Origin: 2-12-FULL-60-19 sp041483675 | GTDB taxonomy: Bacteria > Desulfobacterota > Binatia > UBA9968 | Direction: 5' to 3' | Length of the DNA stretch: 64,000 bases | Assembly: GCA_041483675.1 (NCBI GenBank) | Contig: JBGPGE010000002.1 | Coordinates: 1-64,000 of the forward strand | In this document: piece by piece, positions 57,237 to 64,000 of the stretch | Layout: each line of letters opens with the position of its first letter | How positions within the stretch are numbered: position 1 is the stretch's first letter | Notes under the pieces: model-generated | Seen by the model: only the letters and a program-made list of their open reading frames with translations | The model's database searches: none | Told to the model about the DNA's origin: nothing | Position numbers and translations under genes: made by a program

Positions 57237-58472
57237 ATGAATTTTACGAGCGTCAGGACGGTTTTTTTTCTTTTTCTGTTTTTCTACCTAATCCTTCAAT
57301 ATTACCTCCTCACTCGAGTCACGGCCTTTCTCAAGCGGCGCGTTGCCGCCGGGCCGGCCAGACGGGCGCTCGAGGCGGGCGTGTGGATTTTCTTTCTGGT
57401 CATGCTCTCGCCCTTTGCCTGGATCATGCTCTTTGGCTTGATTCCGCAGGAGCCTTATCCTCAACCCGTCCAGACCGGCTTCCTGCTATTTGCGATCTGG
57501 CTGTTTGGCTCGGTGGGCTGGGCGGCGATTCTATGGGGCTACCGGCTGCTCGGGTGGGTCGCGTCGCGTATGCGGCAGCCGGGTGCCACGCCGGATCTTG
57601 AGCGGCGCCGTTTGCTGAAGCTCGGCGCAAGCGTCTTTGCCGGCGCGCCGTTTATCGCCGGCGGTTACGGGTCGTTGGTGGAGCGGCGGCGATTTCGGGT
57701 GGACCACTTCACGCTGCCCGTAGAGGGGCTGTCGAGCGCCCTCTCGCAATTGACCATTGTCCAGTTGACCGATATCCACGTCGGCCCCTTCATGCCGCCG
57801 GAGGAGCTGGCTGCCTACGTGGAAACGATCAACCGGCTTGCGCCCGACCTGATCGCCCTGACGGGCGACTTTGTCGCCGGCAGCGCCTCCGAGGTCGACC
57901 CCTGCGTCGAAGTTCTCTCGGCGCTGAGGGCGCGCTACGGAACCTTCGCCTGTCTCGGCAATCACGACGTCTATGCCGGCATTGAGGACGAGTTGGAGCG
58001 CCGATTCGGCGAAAAGGGCATTCAAGTTTTACGCAACGGCGCGGTGAGCTTACCGGTCGGCAACAGCCGGCTGAATCTGCTCGGCATCGACGATCTCAAG
58101 TGGGGCAAGCCCGATCTGCCGCAGGCTATCAAAGCCGCCGCCGGCAAGGAGCCGGGAGAAGTACGGATCCTCCTTTCCCATCGTCCCGAGGTCTTTCCCG
58201 ACGCCGCCGAGCGGGGGATCGACCTCACTCTCTCCGGCCACTATCATGGAGGCCAGATAAAACTCGCCGACATGCCGTGGAATATTTCTCTTGCCCGGCT
58301 GGTCACGCCGTATGCCGAAGGGCTTTTCCGCCTGCCCCGCGGCGACAATCCGGCGATCTCGACCGCGAAAGGCTCGACCCTGTTTGTCGGCCGGGGCATC
58401 GGGATCACCGGCCTGCCGATCCGCATCAACTGCCCGCCGCAGATCGCGCATTTGACGCTTCGCAAGGCATAG
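57237..58472 (+). CDS. Membrane-anchored metallophosphoesterase (YkuE/LpxG-like)
   Basis: This 411-residue protein has three to four N-terminal membrane helices (residues 8-30, 47-68, 80-106), then a basic RRRLLK (123-128) before another hydrophobic stretch GASVFAGAPFIAGGY. The calcineurin-like phosphoesterase domain follows. Metal-ligand motifs run in order: LTDIH (Asp179, His181), ALTGDF, CLGNHDVYAG, SHRPEVF and GHYHGGQ. Relatives act on lipid-linked pyrophosphates, for instance UDP-2,3-diacylglucosamine in lipid A synthesis, or on other envelope substrates. The basic motif before a hydrophobic stretch resembles an internal Tat signal. The end converges with the short glutaredoxin-like gene. 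Confidence 0.87.
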   Translation: MNFTSVRTVFFLFLFFYLILQYYLLTRVTAFLKRRVAAGPARRALEAGVWIFFLVMLSPFAWIMLFGLIPQEPYPQPVQTGFLLFAIWLFGSVGWAAILWGYRLLGWVASRMRQPGATPDLERRRLLKLGASVFAGAPFIAGGYGSLVERRRFRVDHFTLPVEGLSSALSQLTIVQLTDIHVGPFMPPEELAAYVETINRLAPDLIALTGDFVAGSASEVDPCVEVLSALRARYGTFACLGNHDVYAGIEDELERRFGEKGIQVLRNGAVSLPVGNSRLNLLGIDDLKWGKPDLPQAIKAAAGKEPGEVRILLSHRPEVFPDAAERGIDLTLSGHYHGGQIKLADMPWNISLARLVTPYAEGLFRLPRGDNPAISTAKGSTLFVGRGIGITGLPIRINCPPQIAHLTLRKA

Positions 58473-58515
58473 ATTGTTAGGGGTTAGAAGACCGGCGCCG
58501 CCGGCCTTAGACCGA

Positions 58516-58731
58516 TCACGTGCCGCCGAAGCCGATCGTCACCTTGCCGCCTTCGAAGATCACCGGAATCTCGCGCTGGTTGCCGGAGACGGCGAGCATC
58601 TGTTTAAGTCCCTCGGGATCGCGCAGGACGTTGATGTATTCAAAGGCAATCTTGCGTCGAGAGTAGTCCTCACGGGCACTCCGCGTGTATTGTCAGAGAT
58701 CCTGCCCGAAGATCAAAACTTTTTCCGCCAT
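58516..58731 (-). CDS. Probable selenoprotein: short glutaredoxin-like (UXX-star type) with in-frame TGA
   Basis: The frame starts ATG at 58731, 7 bases after a perfect AAGGAG, and reads MAEKVLIFGQDL, then TGA (58693-58695), then QYTRSAREDYSRRKIAFEYI, NVLRDPEGLKQMLAVSGNQR and EIPVIFEGGKVTIGFGGT, ending TGA at 58516. The fold order fits a thioredoxin/glutaredoxin: strand, active-site turn, helix, strand, cis-Pro strand (REIPVIF). The TGA stands exactly where the active-site Cys of a Cxx(C/T) motif belongs, giving U-Q-Y-T. Known UXX-star selenoproteins have this size and a GFGGT-like end. A hairpin CACG-C-GG-AGTG-CC-CGTG lies 5-22 bases after the TGA (58671-58687), where a bacterial SECIS is expected. 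Translation past TGA is inference; no other Sec machinery is in the window. Confidence 0.8.
58671..58687 (-). promoter_or_regulatory. Candidate SECIS-like hairpin after the in-frame TGA
   Basis: On the minus strand CACG, one bulged C, GG, loop AGTG, CC, CGTG forms a 6-base-pair stem with a small GT-containing loop just downstream of the TGA. Position fits bacterial SECIS elements, which lie within the coding sequence next to the UGA. The stem is short, so the call is tentative. Confidence 0.4.
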
Positions 58732-58819
58732 TGAACGGCTCCTTGTTTCCAACTAACAGCCGCGAGCGGCAAATTGCAAGCCTCTAGCGCCATGTGTTAC
58801 CTTCAAACCAGGAGGGAAC

Positions 58820-59794
58820 GTGGCATTTAAAGTTGCTATCGCGCAGATCAACCCAAAGCTCGGCGACCTCAAGTCGAATCTCGATCTCTACGAGGAGAAG
58901 ATTCGTCAAGGCGTCAAAGCGGGCGCCGAGCTGTTGCTCTTCCCCGAACTCAGCCTGACCGGCTATTTTCTCCGCGACATGGTGCCGGGCGTGGCGCTCA
59001 AGCTCTCTTCGCCGGAGATCGGACGGCTTAAAAAACTCAGCCGCGAGACGGCCTTCGTCGCCGGCCTGGTCGAAGAGAGCGCGGACTATCGCTTCTACAA
59101 CGCGGCCGTCTATTTCGAGCGGGGAGAGATTCGCCACGTTCACCGCAAAGTCTATCTGCCGACCTATGGGATGTTCGACGAGCAGCGTTACTTCGCCCGC
59201 GGCGATCGGGTTCGCGCTTTCGACTCGCGCTTCGGCCGTATCGCCCTGCTCATCTGCGAGGACCTGTGGCACCCCTCGACCGCCTATCTCGCGGCGCTCG
59301 ACGGCGCGCTGGCGCTCTTCTGCCCGTCCACCAGCCCGCTGCGCGGCATCACCGACGGGCAGCCGCAAGACGACAACGCGCGCTATTGGGAGCTGATCAA
59401 CCGCGCCTATGCCGAAACCTTCGGCCTTTACCTGGTCCACGGCAACCGCGTGGGATTCGAAGACGGGGTCGGCTTCTGGGGCGGATCGGAGATCGTCGAT
59501 CCTTTCGGACATAGAGTAGCCAAGGCGAAATATTACGAGGAGGATTTCCTGGTCGCGGAAGTGGCGTTGGAATCGGTCAGGCGCAAGCGCACGATGGCGC
59601 CCCTGTTGCGCGACGAGGATATCGATCTGACGATCAATGAGCTGACGCGGATTCGGGAGAGGCCGGCGGGAACGGAAAGGAAGGCAGTAGGCAGTAGGCA
59701 GAAGGCAGAAGGCAAAGAGCAAAGCGGAAAGAGCAAAGCGCAGAAGGCCCTTCGACGAAGCTCAGGGCAGGCAAGGGGGAAGAGAGAGAGGTGA
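58820..59794 (+). CDS. Nitrilase-fold amidase, glutaminase partner of NAD synthetase
   Basis: This 324-residue carbon-nitrogen hydrolase shows its catalytic triad: Glu in LLFPELSLTGY, Lys in HRKVYLPTYGMFDE, Cys in LLICEDLWHP. It is followed directly by nadE (stop and start overlap as TGATG). This matches the glutaminase domain of glutamine-dependent NAD synthetase encoded as a separate gene, supplying ammonia to NadE. The last about 40 residues (from KAVGSRQKAEGKEQSGKSKA to RSSGQARGKRER) are translated repeats: a GGCAGTAGGCAGAAGGC run and a CTTCGACGAAGCTCAGGGCA copy (about 59683-59775). The natural end has thus probably been replaced or extended. A role as a general omega-amidase is possible but less likely. 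Confidence 0.86.
   Translation: MAFKVAIAQINPKLGDLKSNLDLYEEKIRQGVKAGAELLLFPELSLTGYFLRDMVPGVALKLSSPEIGRLKKLSRETAFVAGLVEESADYRFYNAAVYFERGEIRHVHRKVYLPTYGMFDEQRYFARGDRVRAFDSRFGRIALLICEDLWHPSTAYLAALDGALALFCPSTSPLRGITDGQPQDDNARYWELINRAYAETFGLYLVHGNRVGFEDGVGFWGGSEIVDPFGHRVAKAKYYEEDFLVAEVALESVRRKRTMAPLLRDEDIDLTINELTRIRERPAGTERKAVGSRQKAEGKEQSGKSKAQKALRRSSGQARGKRER
59683..59775 (+). repeat. GGCAGAA run plus CTTCGAC...CTCAGG repeat encoding a C-terminal tail
   Basis: GGCAGTAGGCAGTAGGCAGA-type tandem repeats are followed by CCCTTCGACGAAGCTCAGGG then CAGG. They encode the low-complexity tail of the amidase and end shortly before its stop. Confidence 0.75.
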
Positions 59795-60615
59795 TGGTAG
59801 GGATTCCGACCAATGTCACGCTGGTGCGCAAGATTCTCGTCGCCTTCATTCGCAACGAAGTCGAGAAGGTGGGACTCAGCCGCGTCGTGGTCGGCTTGTC
59901 GGGCGGCGTCGATTCGAGTCTCAGCGCGATGTTGGCAGCGGAGGCGCTCGGCGGCGGCAATGTCCTAGGCATCATGATGCCCTACAAAAGCTCGAACCCG
60001 GAGAGCCGCGAGCACGCAGAGCTGGTGGTGCGCAAAAGTTCGATCCAGTCTCTCGCCATCGACATCACGCCTGAGATCGACGCCTACTTCGAGCGCTTTC
60101 CCGACGCCGATCAGAAACGGCGGGGCAACAAAATGGCGCGCGAGCGGATGACGATCCTCTACGACCACTCGGCGCGCTGGAACGCGCTGGTGCTCGGCAC
60201 CAGCAACAAGACCGAGCTGCTGCTCGGCTACGGCACGCTCTACGGCGACATGGCCTCGGCGGTCAATCCGCTGGGCGATCTCTATAAAACTCAGGTCTGG
60301 GCGCTGGCCGAAGCGGTGGGGGTGCCGGAAGCGATCGTGCGCAAACAGCCGTCCGCCGACCTGTGGGCCGGCCAGACCGACGAAGGCGAGCTGGGCTTCA
60401 GCTACCGCGAGGTGGACAAGCTGCTCTATCTCATGGTGGACGAGCGCTATGCCAAGCCGGAGCTGATCGCCGCAGGCTTTACGGAGAAGTTCGTCGACGA
60501 CGTGACGCGCCGGATCATGGACTCGCAATTCAAGCGGCGCCTGCCGGTCATCGCCAAAATCTCGCAGCGCACCATCGACCGCGATTTCCGGTACGCGAGG
60601 GACTGGGGAAAATAA
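59794..60615 (+). CDS. nadE: NAD synthetase (ammonia-dependent type)
   Basis: This 273-residue enzyme completes NAD synthesis by amidating deamido-NAD with ATP. The PP-loop GLSGGVDSSLSAMLAAEALG binds ATP, and LGTSNKTELLLGYGTLYGDM and SADLWAGQTDEGELGFSYRE are NadE signatures. It has the length of stand-alone NadE. It is translationally coupled to the preceding amidase gene, which probably provides ammonia from glutamine. The ATG at 59794 is used; a GTG three bases earlier is in the same frame. Confidence 0.95.
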   Translation: MVGIPTNVTLVRKILVAFIRNEVEKVGLSRVVVGLSGGVDSSLSAMLAAEALGGGNVLGIMMPYKSSNPESREHAELVVRKSSIQSLAIDITPEIDAYFERFPDADQKRRGNKMARERMTILYDHSARWNALVLGTSNKTELLLGYGTLYGDMASAVNPLGDLYKTQVWALAEAVGVPEAIVRKQPSADLWAGQTDEGELGFSYREVDKLLYLMVDERYAKPELIAAGFTEKFVDDVTRRIMDSQFKRRLPVIAKISQRTIDRDFRYARDWGK

Positions 60616-60715
60616 AGTGCTGAGCAATGAGTGCTGAGTTCTGAGTATGACTAGGAGCGGTGAGGAACTCAGCACTCAGCACCCAGCACTCAGCACTGAA
60701 GGGTTGGGCTGAGGT
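60616..60715. repeat. AGTGCTGAG inverted repeat array
   Basis: AGTGCTGAGCAATGAGTGCT then GAGTTCTGAG on the left is complemented by CTCAGCACTCAGCACCCAGC then ACTCAGCACT on the right, able to form a long imperfect hairpin. It fills the gap between nadE and rsmI. Confidence 0.85.
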
Positions 60716-61540
60716 ATGGCGGGGGTTCTTTATGTCGTCGCGACGCCGATCGGCAATCTCGAAGATATCACGCTACGCGCGCTCAGGGTGCTGAAGGAGG
60801 CCGATCTCATCGCCGCCGAGGACACCCGCCACACACGCAAGCTGCTCACGCGCTACGGCATATCATCGACTTCCCTCACCAGTTATTACGACGAGATCGA
60901 GCAGGAGAAATCGGCGCTGTTGATCGAGCAGCTCAAAGCCGGAAAGAGCGTCGCGCTGGTTTCCGACGCCGGCACGCCGACGCTGTCCGATCCCGGCTTC
61001 CGCCTCGTCCAGGCGGCGGTTCGAGAAGCGATTCCAATAGTTCCCATCCCCGGGCCGTCCGCCCTGACTGCGGCGCTGAGCGTCAGCGGCTTGCCGACGG
61101 ACCGCTTCGCCTTCGAGGGCTTCCTGCCCGCCAGGCAACACGAGCGGCGCGCGAGGCTGCAGCAGCTGCGGGAAGAGACGAGAACTCTGGTCTTTTATGA
61201 GACTCCACACCGGCTTAAAGAATCGCTCAAGGACCTGTTGGAAGTTTTAGGCGACCGCGAGCTGGTGCTGGGCCGGGAGGTCACCAAGATTCACGAAGAA
61301 TTCATCCGCGGCCGCATCAGCGAGGTGAGCGCCGCCGCCGGCCGGAGCGAGCCGCGCGGGGAGATCACGATGGTGATCGGCGGCTACGGCGGCGAGGAGA
61401 GCCCCACGGAAGAACTCTTGCGGGTCGAGGTCGAGAAGCTCAAGAAAAAAGGGCTACGGGTGAAAGAGATCGCGGAGGTTTTGGGCGAGAAGTTTTCCTA
61501 CTCGAAGAAAGAAATCTATCGGATGGCGTTGGAAAAGTAA
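60716..61540 (+). CDS. rsmI: 16S rRNA (cytidine1402-2'-O)-methyltransferase
   Basis: This 274-residue SAM-dependent enzyme is of the tetrapyrrole-methylase fold. It methylates the ribose of C1402 in the 16S rRNA decoding centre. Signatures are YVVATPIGNLEDITLRALRV, AAEDTRHTRKLL, VALVSDAGTPTLSDPGFRLV, VPIPGPSALTAALSVSGLPT, FYETPHRLKESLKDL and LVLGREVTKIHEEFIRG. The C-terminal helix has the usual VKEIAEVLGEKFSYSKKEIY form. Length is normal. Confidence 0.96.
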   Translation: MAGVLYVVATPIGNLEDITLRALRVLKEADLIAAEDTRHTRKLLTRYGISSTSLTSYYDEIEQEKSALLIEQLKAGKSVALVSDAGTPTLSDPGFRLVQAAVREAIPIVPIPGPSALTAALSVSGLPTDRFAFEGFLPARQHERRARLQQLREETRTLVFYETPHRLKESLKDLLEVLGDRELVLGREVTKIHEEFIRGRISEVSAAAGRSEPRGEITMVIGGYGGEESPTEELLRVEVEKLKKKGLRVKEIAEVLGEKFSYSKKEIYRMALEK

Positions 61541-61586
61541 CGGGATTAGAGTTAGAAATTGGAAATTAGGGATTAGGTGGCGGCGG

Positions 61587-61847
61587 ATGTGCTTGATGAC
61601 GCTAAAAATTGCGCTTCGCGCGCTGAGACGGAATAAGCTCCGCTCTTTCCTCACGATGCTGGGGATTATCATCGGCGTGGGCAGCTCCGACATGATCCAC
61701 CGGCTCATGGAATGGCCGATCCCGATCCGTCCCGATATCATCGCCTTCGCCCTGCTCGTCTCCGGCGGCGTCGGCGTCTTCTTCGGCTTTTACCCCGCGC
61801 AAAAAGCCTCGCGCCTGGACCCGATCGAAGCGCTGAGGTACGAATAG
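61587..61847 (+). pseudogene. MacB/FtsX-like ABC permease collapsed by an internal deletion
   Basis: The 86-codon frame joins the start of a MacB-type permease (LKIALRALRRNKLRSFLTML then GIIIGVGSS) directly to its end (PIRPDIIAFALLVSGGVGVF then FGFYPAQKASRLDPIEALRY). A full protein has about 400 residues with a large periplasmic domain between first and second helices. That domain and two helices are missing, with the junction near GVGSSDMIHRLMEW. The frame is preserved. No ATP-binding partner adjoins. It is almost certainly non-functional as a transporter. Confidence 0.85.
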
Positions 61848-61887
61848 AATGGGTTCAAAGGAACCTCGAATCTCGCTGTGCTAGAAA

Positions 61888-62439
61888 ATGGCGATAAGCG
61901 AAGAGATGGAGGTTTTAAAGGAGGTAGCTCGACGGCTCGATCAAGCCGGGATCGCCTATATGATAACCGGATCGACCGCCGCGAATTTTTATACCGTGCC
62001 GCGGATGACTCGTGATATCGATCTCGTCGTGGAGTTGACGGGTAAAGACGTCGCTCGCGTCGTTGAACTTTTTGCGGATGATTTTTATGTTGACCGACAA
62101 GCCGTCGAAGAAGCCGTAAACCGGAAGCGCATGTTCAATCTGATTCACACGGAGTATGTGATCAAGGTCGATTTCGTCGTGCGTAAGGATAGCCTCTACC
62201 GGCGAATGGAATTTTCGCGCCGGAAAAAAGTTGCCGTCGATCGTCAGTATCTATGCGTAGTCGCGCCGGAGGACTTGATCTTATCGAAGCTCGATTGGGC
62301 GAAGGAATCGAGGTCGGAAGTTCAGCTCACGGATGTTCGGAACCTGCTGCGGTCCGTAAAAGGACTGGACCGGCGCTACCTTGCTCGCTGGGCGAAGAAC
62401 TTGGGTGTCGAGTCGCTTTACCGGGAGGTCTCGCAGTGA
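61888..62439 (+). CDS. Nucleotidyltransferase-fold protein (toxin-antitoxin-like)
   Basis: This 183-residue protein is of the minimal nucleotidyltransferase superfamily. GSTAANFYTVPRMTRDIDLV has the Gly-Ser motif at 28-29 and the catalytic-type Asp pair D43/D45. A third acidic residue is likely in IKVDFVVRK. CVVAPEDLILSKLDWAKESR then RSEVQLTDVRNLLRSV is a region seen in AbiEii/MNT-like relatives. The stop overlaps the GTG start of a small partner gene (GTGA), a typical two-gene module. It is likely a toxin-antitoxin or defence-related nucleotidyltransferase; its target is unknown. Confidence 0.8.
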   Translation: MAISEEMEVLKEVARRLDQAGIAYMITGSTAANFYTVPRMTRDIDLVVELTGKDVARVVELFADDFYVDRQAVEEAVNRKRMFNLIHTEYVIKVDFVVRKDSLYRRMEFSRRKKVAVDRQYLCVVAPEDLILSKLDWAKESRSEVQLTDVRNLLRSVKGLDRRYLARWAKNLGVESLYREVSQ

Positions 62440-62687
62440 AAGACACATCAGATACGGTAGAGAGTAAGTACCGCGATTTGCTCCTGGAGCGCTCGGGAGA
62501 GGAACGGCTGAAGATGGGGTGCTCCATGCATGCCACGGCTCAAGCGTTGGTCCGCGCCTCGATATTGCAGGCAGATCCGGCGGCCTCTCCCGCCGCGTTG
62601 CGGAAGGCGCTCTTTCTTCGTTTCTACGGACAGGATTTCGATGCCGCAACGCGCAAACGTATCCTCCGCGCGTTGGAGAAACAATGA
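62436..62687 (+). CDS. Small partner protein of the nucleotidyltransferase
   Basis: This 83-residue protein starts at GTG overlapping the upstream stop by four bases. It reads VKDTSDTVESKYRDLLLERS, GEERLKMGCSMHATAQALVR and ASILQADPAASPAALRKALF, and is mostly helical with a charged end. No named family is recognised, but tight coupling suggests it binds or modulates the nucleotidyltransferase. The frame is open upstream, but that part is antisense-like noise over the previous gene. Confidence 0.7.
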   Translation: MKDTSDTVESKYRDLLLERSGEERLKMGCSMHATAQALVRASILQADPAASPAALRKALFLRFYGQDFDAATRKRILRALEKQ

Positions 62688-62776
62688 CCCGGAATGGAGC
62701 CGGAAGAATACAACCGGCTTTTCAAATCGCGGGCGCCGGGTAAGCCTTTCGAGAGCTTGCCGGTCGGGGGTTGCTC

Positions 62777-62827
62777 TTGACCTTTCTCTTGTTTCACTAT
62801 ATTATTGGTTTCACCAATGGGTGAAAC
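62777..62827 (+). promoter_or_regulatory. Promoter and operator overlapping the AbiEi-like start codon
   Basis: TTGACC (62777-62782) and TATTAT (62800-62805) are 17 bases apart. A perfect inverted repeat GTTTCACC-AATG-GGTGAAAC (62808-62827) encloses the ATG at 62817, and a third GTTTCAC half-site lies at 62791-62797. The arrangement predicts autorepression by the encoded DNA-binding antitoxin and an almost leaderless mRNA. Confidence 0.7.
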
Positions 62828-63902
62828 TGAAATAATACCGAAACAGATTGCCCCGCTATCTACATCCACAGCCAGTAAGCTTATCCCGGGCGCTTTCAAA
62901 CTCCTTCGAGCGATCCCGCGCCTGGAAATCAGCCAAATTTCCACCGAGTCGAGACAAGCCGATCGCAGGCTCGATTTTAGCTTCCTACTGAATTTCGGAC
63001 AGAAGAAATTCAAAATAGCCGGCGAAGCGAAGGCCAGCGGAGAGCCTTCCATTCTGCGCCGCTCGGCAGTTTGGCTTAAAGACCTTCTGACGCGCACCAA
63101 GTATGACTACGCCGTGATCATCGCCCCATTTATAAGCCGGGAAGGGGCGGAAATCTGCCGAGATCTCGGAGTGGGGTTCGTCGATCTCTCGGGAAATTGC
63201 CTGCTCAGTATGGATGGCCTTTACATTGAACGGACCGGCAACCCCAACAAATTCAAGAAACCGCGAGAGATGCAAAGCCTTTTCTCTCCGAAGTCGTCCA
63301 GGGTTATTCGCTGCCTGCTCTCGGACCCGAAGCGGTCGTGGACATTAAAAGGACTATCGACCGAAACGGGAGTAAGCATCGGACTGATTCACCGAATCGC
63401 GATGGCACTGGAAAACAATTTCTTTGCCAAGAAAGAGATTGGAGCCTTCAAGCTGGAGGACCCGGCGCGCTTGCTGGAAGCGTGGAGAGAGGAATATTAC
63501 CGGCGGGCGCCCAAGTGGCCGCGCTACGTTGTCCCGGCGGGTTCTCTCCAACAAACCGTGACGAAGCTCAAAAAGGCTGCGCTTGGCCACGGGGTTCGAT
63601 ATGCCCTTAGCGGGCCCAGCGGCGCCTCCTTCATATCCTCATATCTCACCCCGACGCTGGTCCATTGCTATGTCGATGTTTTGAAGGAGGAATTTCTGGA
63701 AGAGTTGAAAGCCGAGCCGGTCTCTTCCGAAGGGAATCTTCTTATCAGAGTTGTAGAGCAAGAGAATGAGTTCATCGGATCGAGACAGGTCAAAGGCATC
63801 TATGTCGTGAGCGATCTTCAGTTGTACCTGGATCTCTGGGCGATGGGCGGCAGGGGACAGGAAGCGGCGGAAGAACTTCGGCGTGAACGGCTCAAGTTTT
63901 GA
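62817..63902 (+). CDS. AbiEi-type antitoxin / transcriptional regulator
   Basis: This 361-residue protein has an N-terminal alpha/beta domain with restriction-nuclease-like strands (FSFLLNFGQKKFKIAGEAKA, YDYAVIIAPFISREGAEICR, GVGFVDLSGNCLLSMDGLYI). A winged helix follows (about residues 160-210: SRVIRCLLSDPKRSWTLKGL then STETGVSIGLIHRIAMALEN), then a C-terminal domain of the AbiEi kind (YALSGPSGASFISSYLTPTL). AbiEi antitoxins repress their own operon and neutralise AbiEii nucleotidyltransferase toxins. The gene that follows begins like AbiEii. The start at ATG 62817 lies within a palindromic operator; an in-frame TTG at 62805 is less likely. Confidence 0.78.
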   Translation: MGETEIIPKQIAPLSTSTASKLIPGAFKLLRAIPRLEISQISTESRQADRRLDFSFLLNFGQKKFKIAGEAKASGEPSILRRSAVWLKDLLTRTKYDYAVIIAPFISREGAEICRDLGVGFVDLSGNCLLSMDGLYIERTGNPNKFKKPREMQSLFSPKSSRVIRCLLSDPKRSWTLKGLSTETGVSIGLIHRIAMALENNFFAKKEIGAFKLEDPARLLEAWREEYYRRAPKWPRYVVPAGSLQQTVTKLKKAALGHGVRYALSGPSGASFISSYLTPTLVHCYVDVLKEEFLEELKAEPVSSEGNLLIRVVEQENEFIGSRQVKGIYVVSDLQLYLDLWAMGGRGQEAAEELRRERLKF

Positions 63903-63911
63903 GAGGACGAT

Positions 63912-64000
63912 GTGTACAGCAGGGAGGCCCTTGAAGCGTGCCGCCAGGTTCTTAACGATGTTGTTCACTGCTTGGCGGATTACAAGGACAAGTTTTACCT
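63912..64000 (+). CDS. AbiEii-type nucleotidyltransferase toxin, N-terminal fragment (cut by window edge)
   Basis: A GTG at 63912 follows GAGAGG with a 5-base gap and opens VYSREALEACRQVLNDVVHC then LADYKDKFYL, the start of an AbiEii/AbiGii-like nucleotidyltransferase just before its expected GGWA-type motif. It is 9 bases after the AbiEi-like stop and in the same frame. Only 29 codons are in the window, so the catalytic residues cannot be checked. Confidence 0.6.
   Translation, partial: MYSREALEACRQVLNDVVHCLADYKDKFY

Noticed and set aside
58693..58695. In-frame TGA read as a simple nonsense mutation
   Set aside because: Its position at the active-site Cys, full conservation-like coding on both sides, and resemblance to UXX-star selenoproteins favour Sec; kept as a probable selenoprotein, though a pseudogene is not excluded.
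58474..58734. Forward 86-codon frame after the metallophosphoesterase
   Set aside because: The other strand has a perfect ribosome binding site and a complete glutaredoxin-like fold; the forward frame has no motif.
1..64000. tRNA or rRNA genes
   Set aside because: Gaps were read for cloverleaf-like patterns and rRNA motifs; only dispersed hairpin repeats were seen.

Overview
The window looks like chromosome of an uncultured, GC-rich, Gram-negative (diderm) bacterium. It has RND efflux systems with a TolC partner, several lipoproteins, a beta-barrel porin, a BamD-like protein and an AmgK/MurU pair. No ribosomal or other strong phylogenetic marker is present, so the phylum is left open; the gene style and the dense short palindromic repeats resemble deltaproteobacterial, Binatota or NC10-type genomes (inference only).

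Layout: (1) 1-10.1 kb holds two RND efflux systems around a TetR regulator: a leftward adaptor and permease start, and a rightward TolC / adaptor / HAE-1 permease / second adaptor. (2) 10.3-20 kb holds envelope and secreted proteins: a BamD-like TPR lipoprotein, small lipoproteins, a beta-helix protein, a Cys-rich porin-like protein and an exported zeta-toxin-like P-loop protein. It also holds a GIY-YIG nuclease bounded by inverted copies of the region's dispersed repeat. (3) 20-22.5 kb holds a UbiA/UbiD pair (quinone synthesis). (4) 22.5-52 kb is a very large surface glycosylation locus. It has five TMTC-like multispanning proteins with TPR tails (four in tandem), five other GT-C or related membrane proteins, three lipid-linked-sugar synthases of the GT2 family (one frameshifted), two GDP-mannose dehydratase homologues, a perosamine-synthase-type aminotransferase, a C-methyltransferase and an AT-rich imported methyltransferase. 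(5) 52-61.5 kb is housekeeping: class II aldolase, ZIP transporter, MurU/AmgK, metallophosphoesterase, a short glutaredoxin-like gene with an in-frame TGA (probable selenoprotein), split NAD synthetase and RsmI. (6) 61.6-64 kb is an accessory end with a collapsed ABC permease, a nucleotidyltransferase with a small partner, and an AbiE-type antitoxin/toxin pair cut by the window edge.

Dispersed repeats run through everything. The main family is a twin element: a CGTCATTCC...GGAATCCAG hairpin, a short spacer, then an inverted CTGGATTCC...GGAATGACG hairpin. Others are a CTTCGAC...CTCAGG repeat, a CTGGACCCCCGA...TCGGGGGTGAC hairpin, a CCCCGCAGC hairpin, GGGCGACC palindromes and a TTTTGCATTTT low-complexity repeat. 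Several copies sit inside or at the edges of genes and have become protein sequence: in-frame insertions in efflux adaptors, lipoprotein signal peptides, and N- or C-terminal tails. The two most distinctive signals are the probable selenoprotein at 58516-58731, which ordinary ORF calling misses, and the GIY-YIG gene that occupies the spacer position of a twin repeat.
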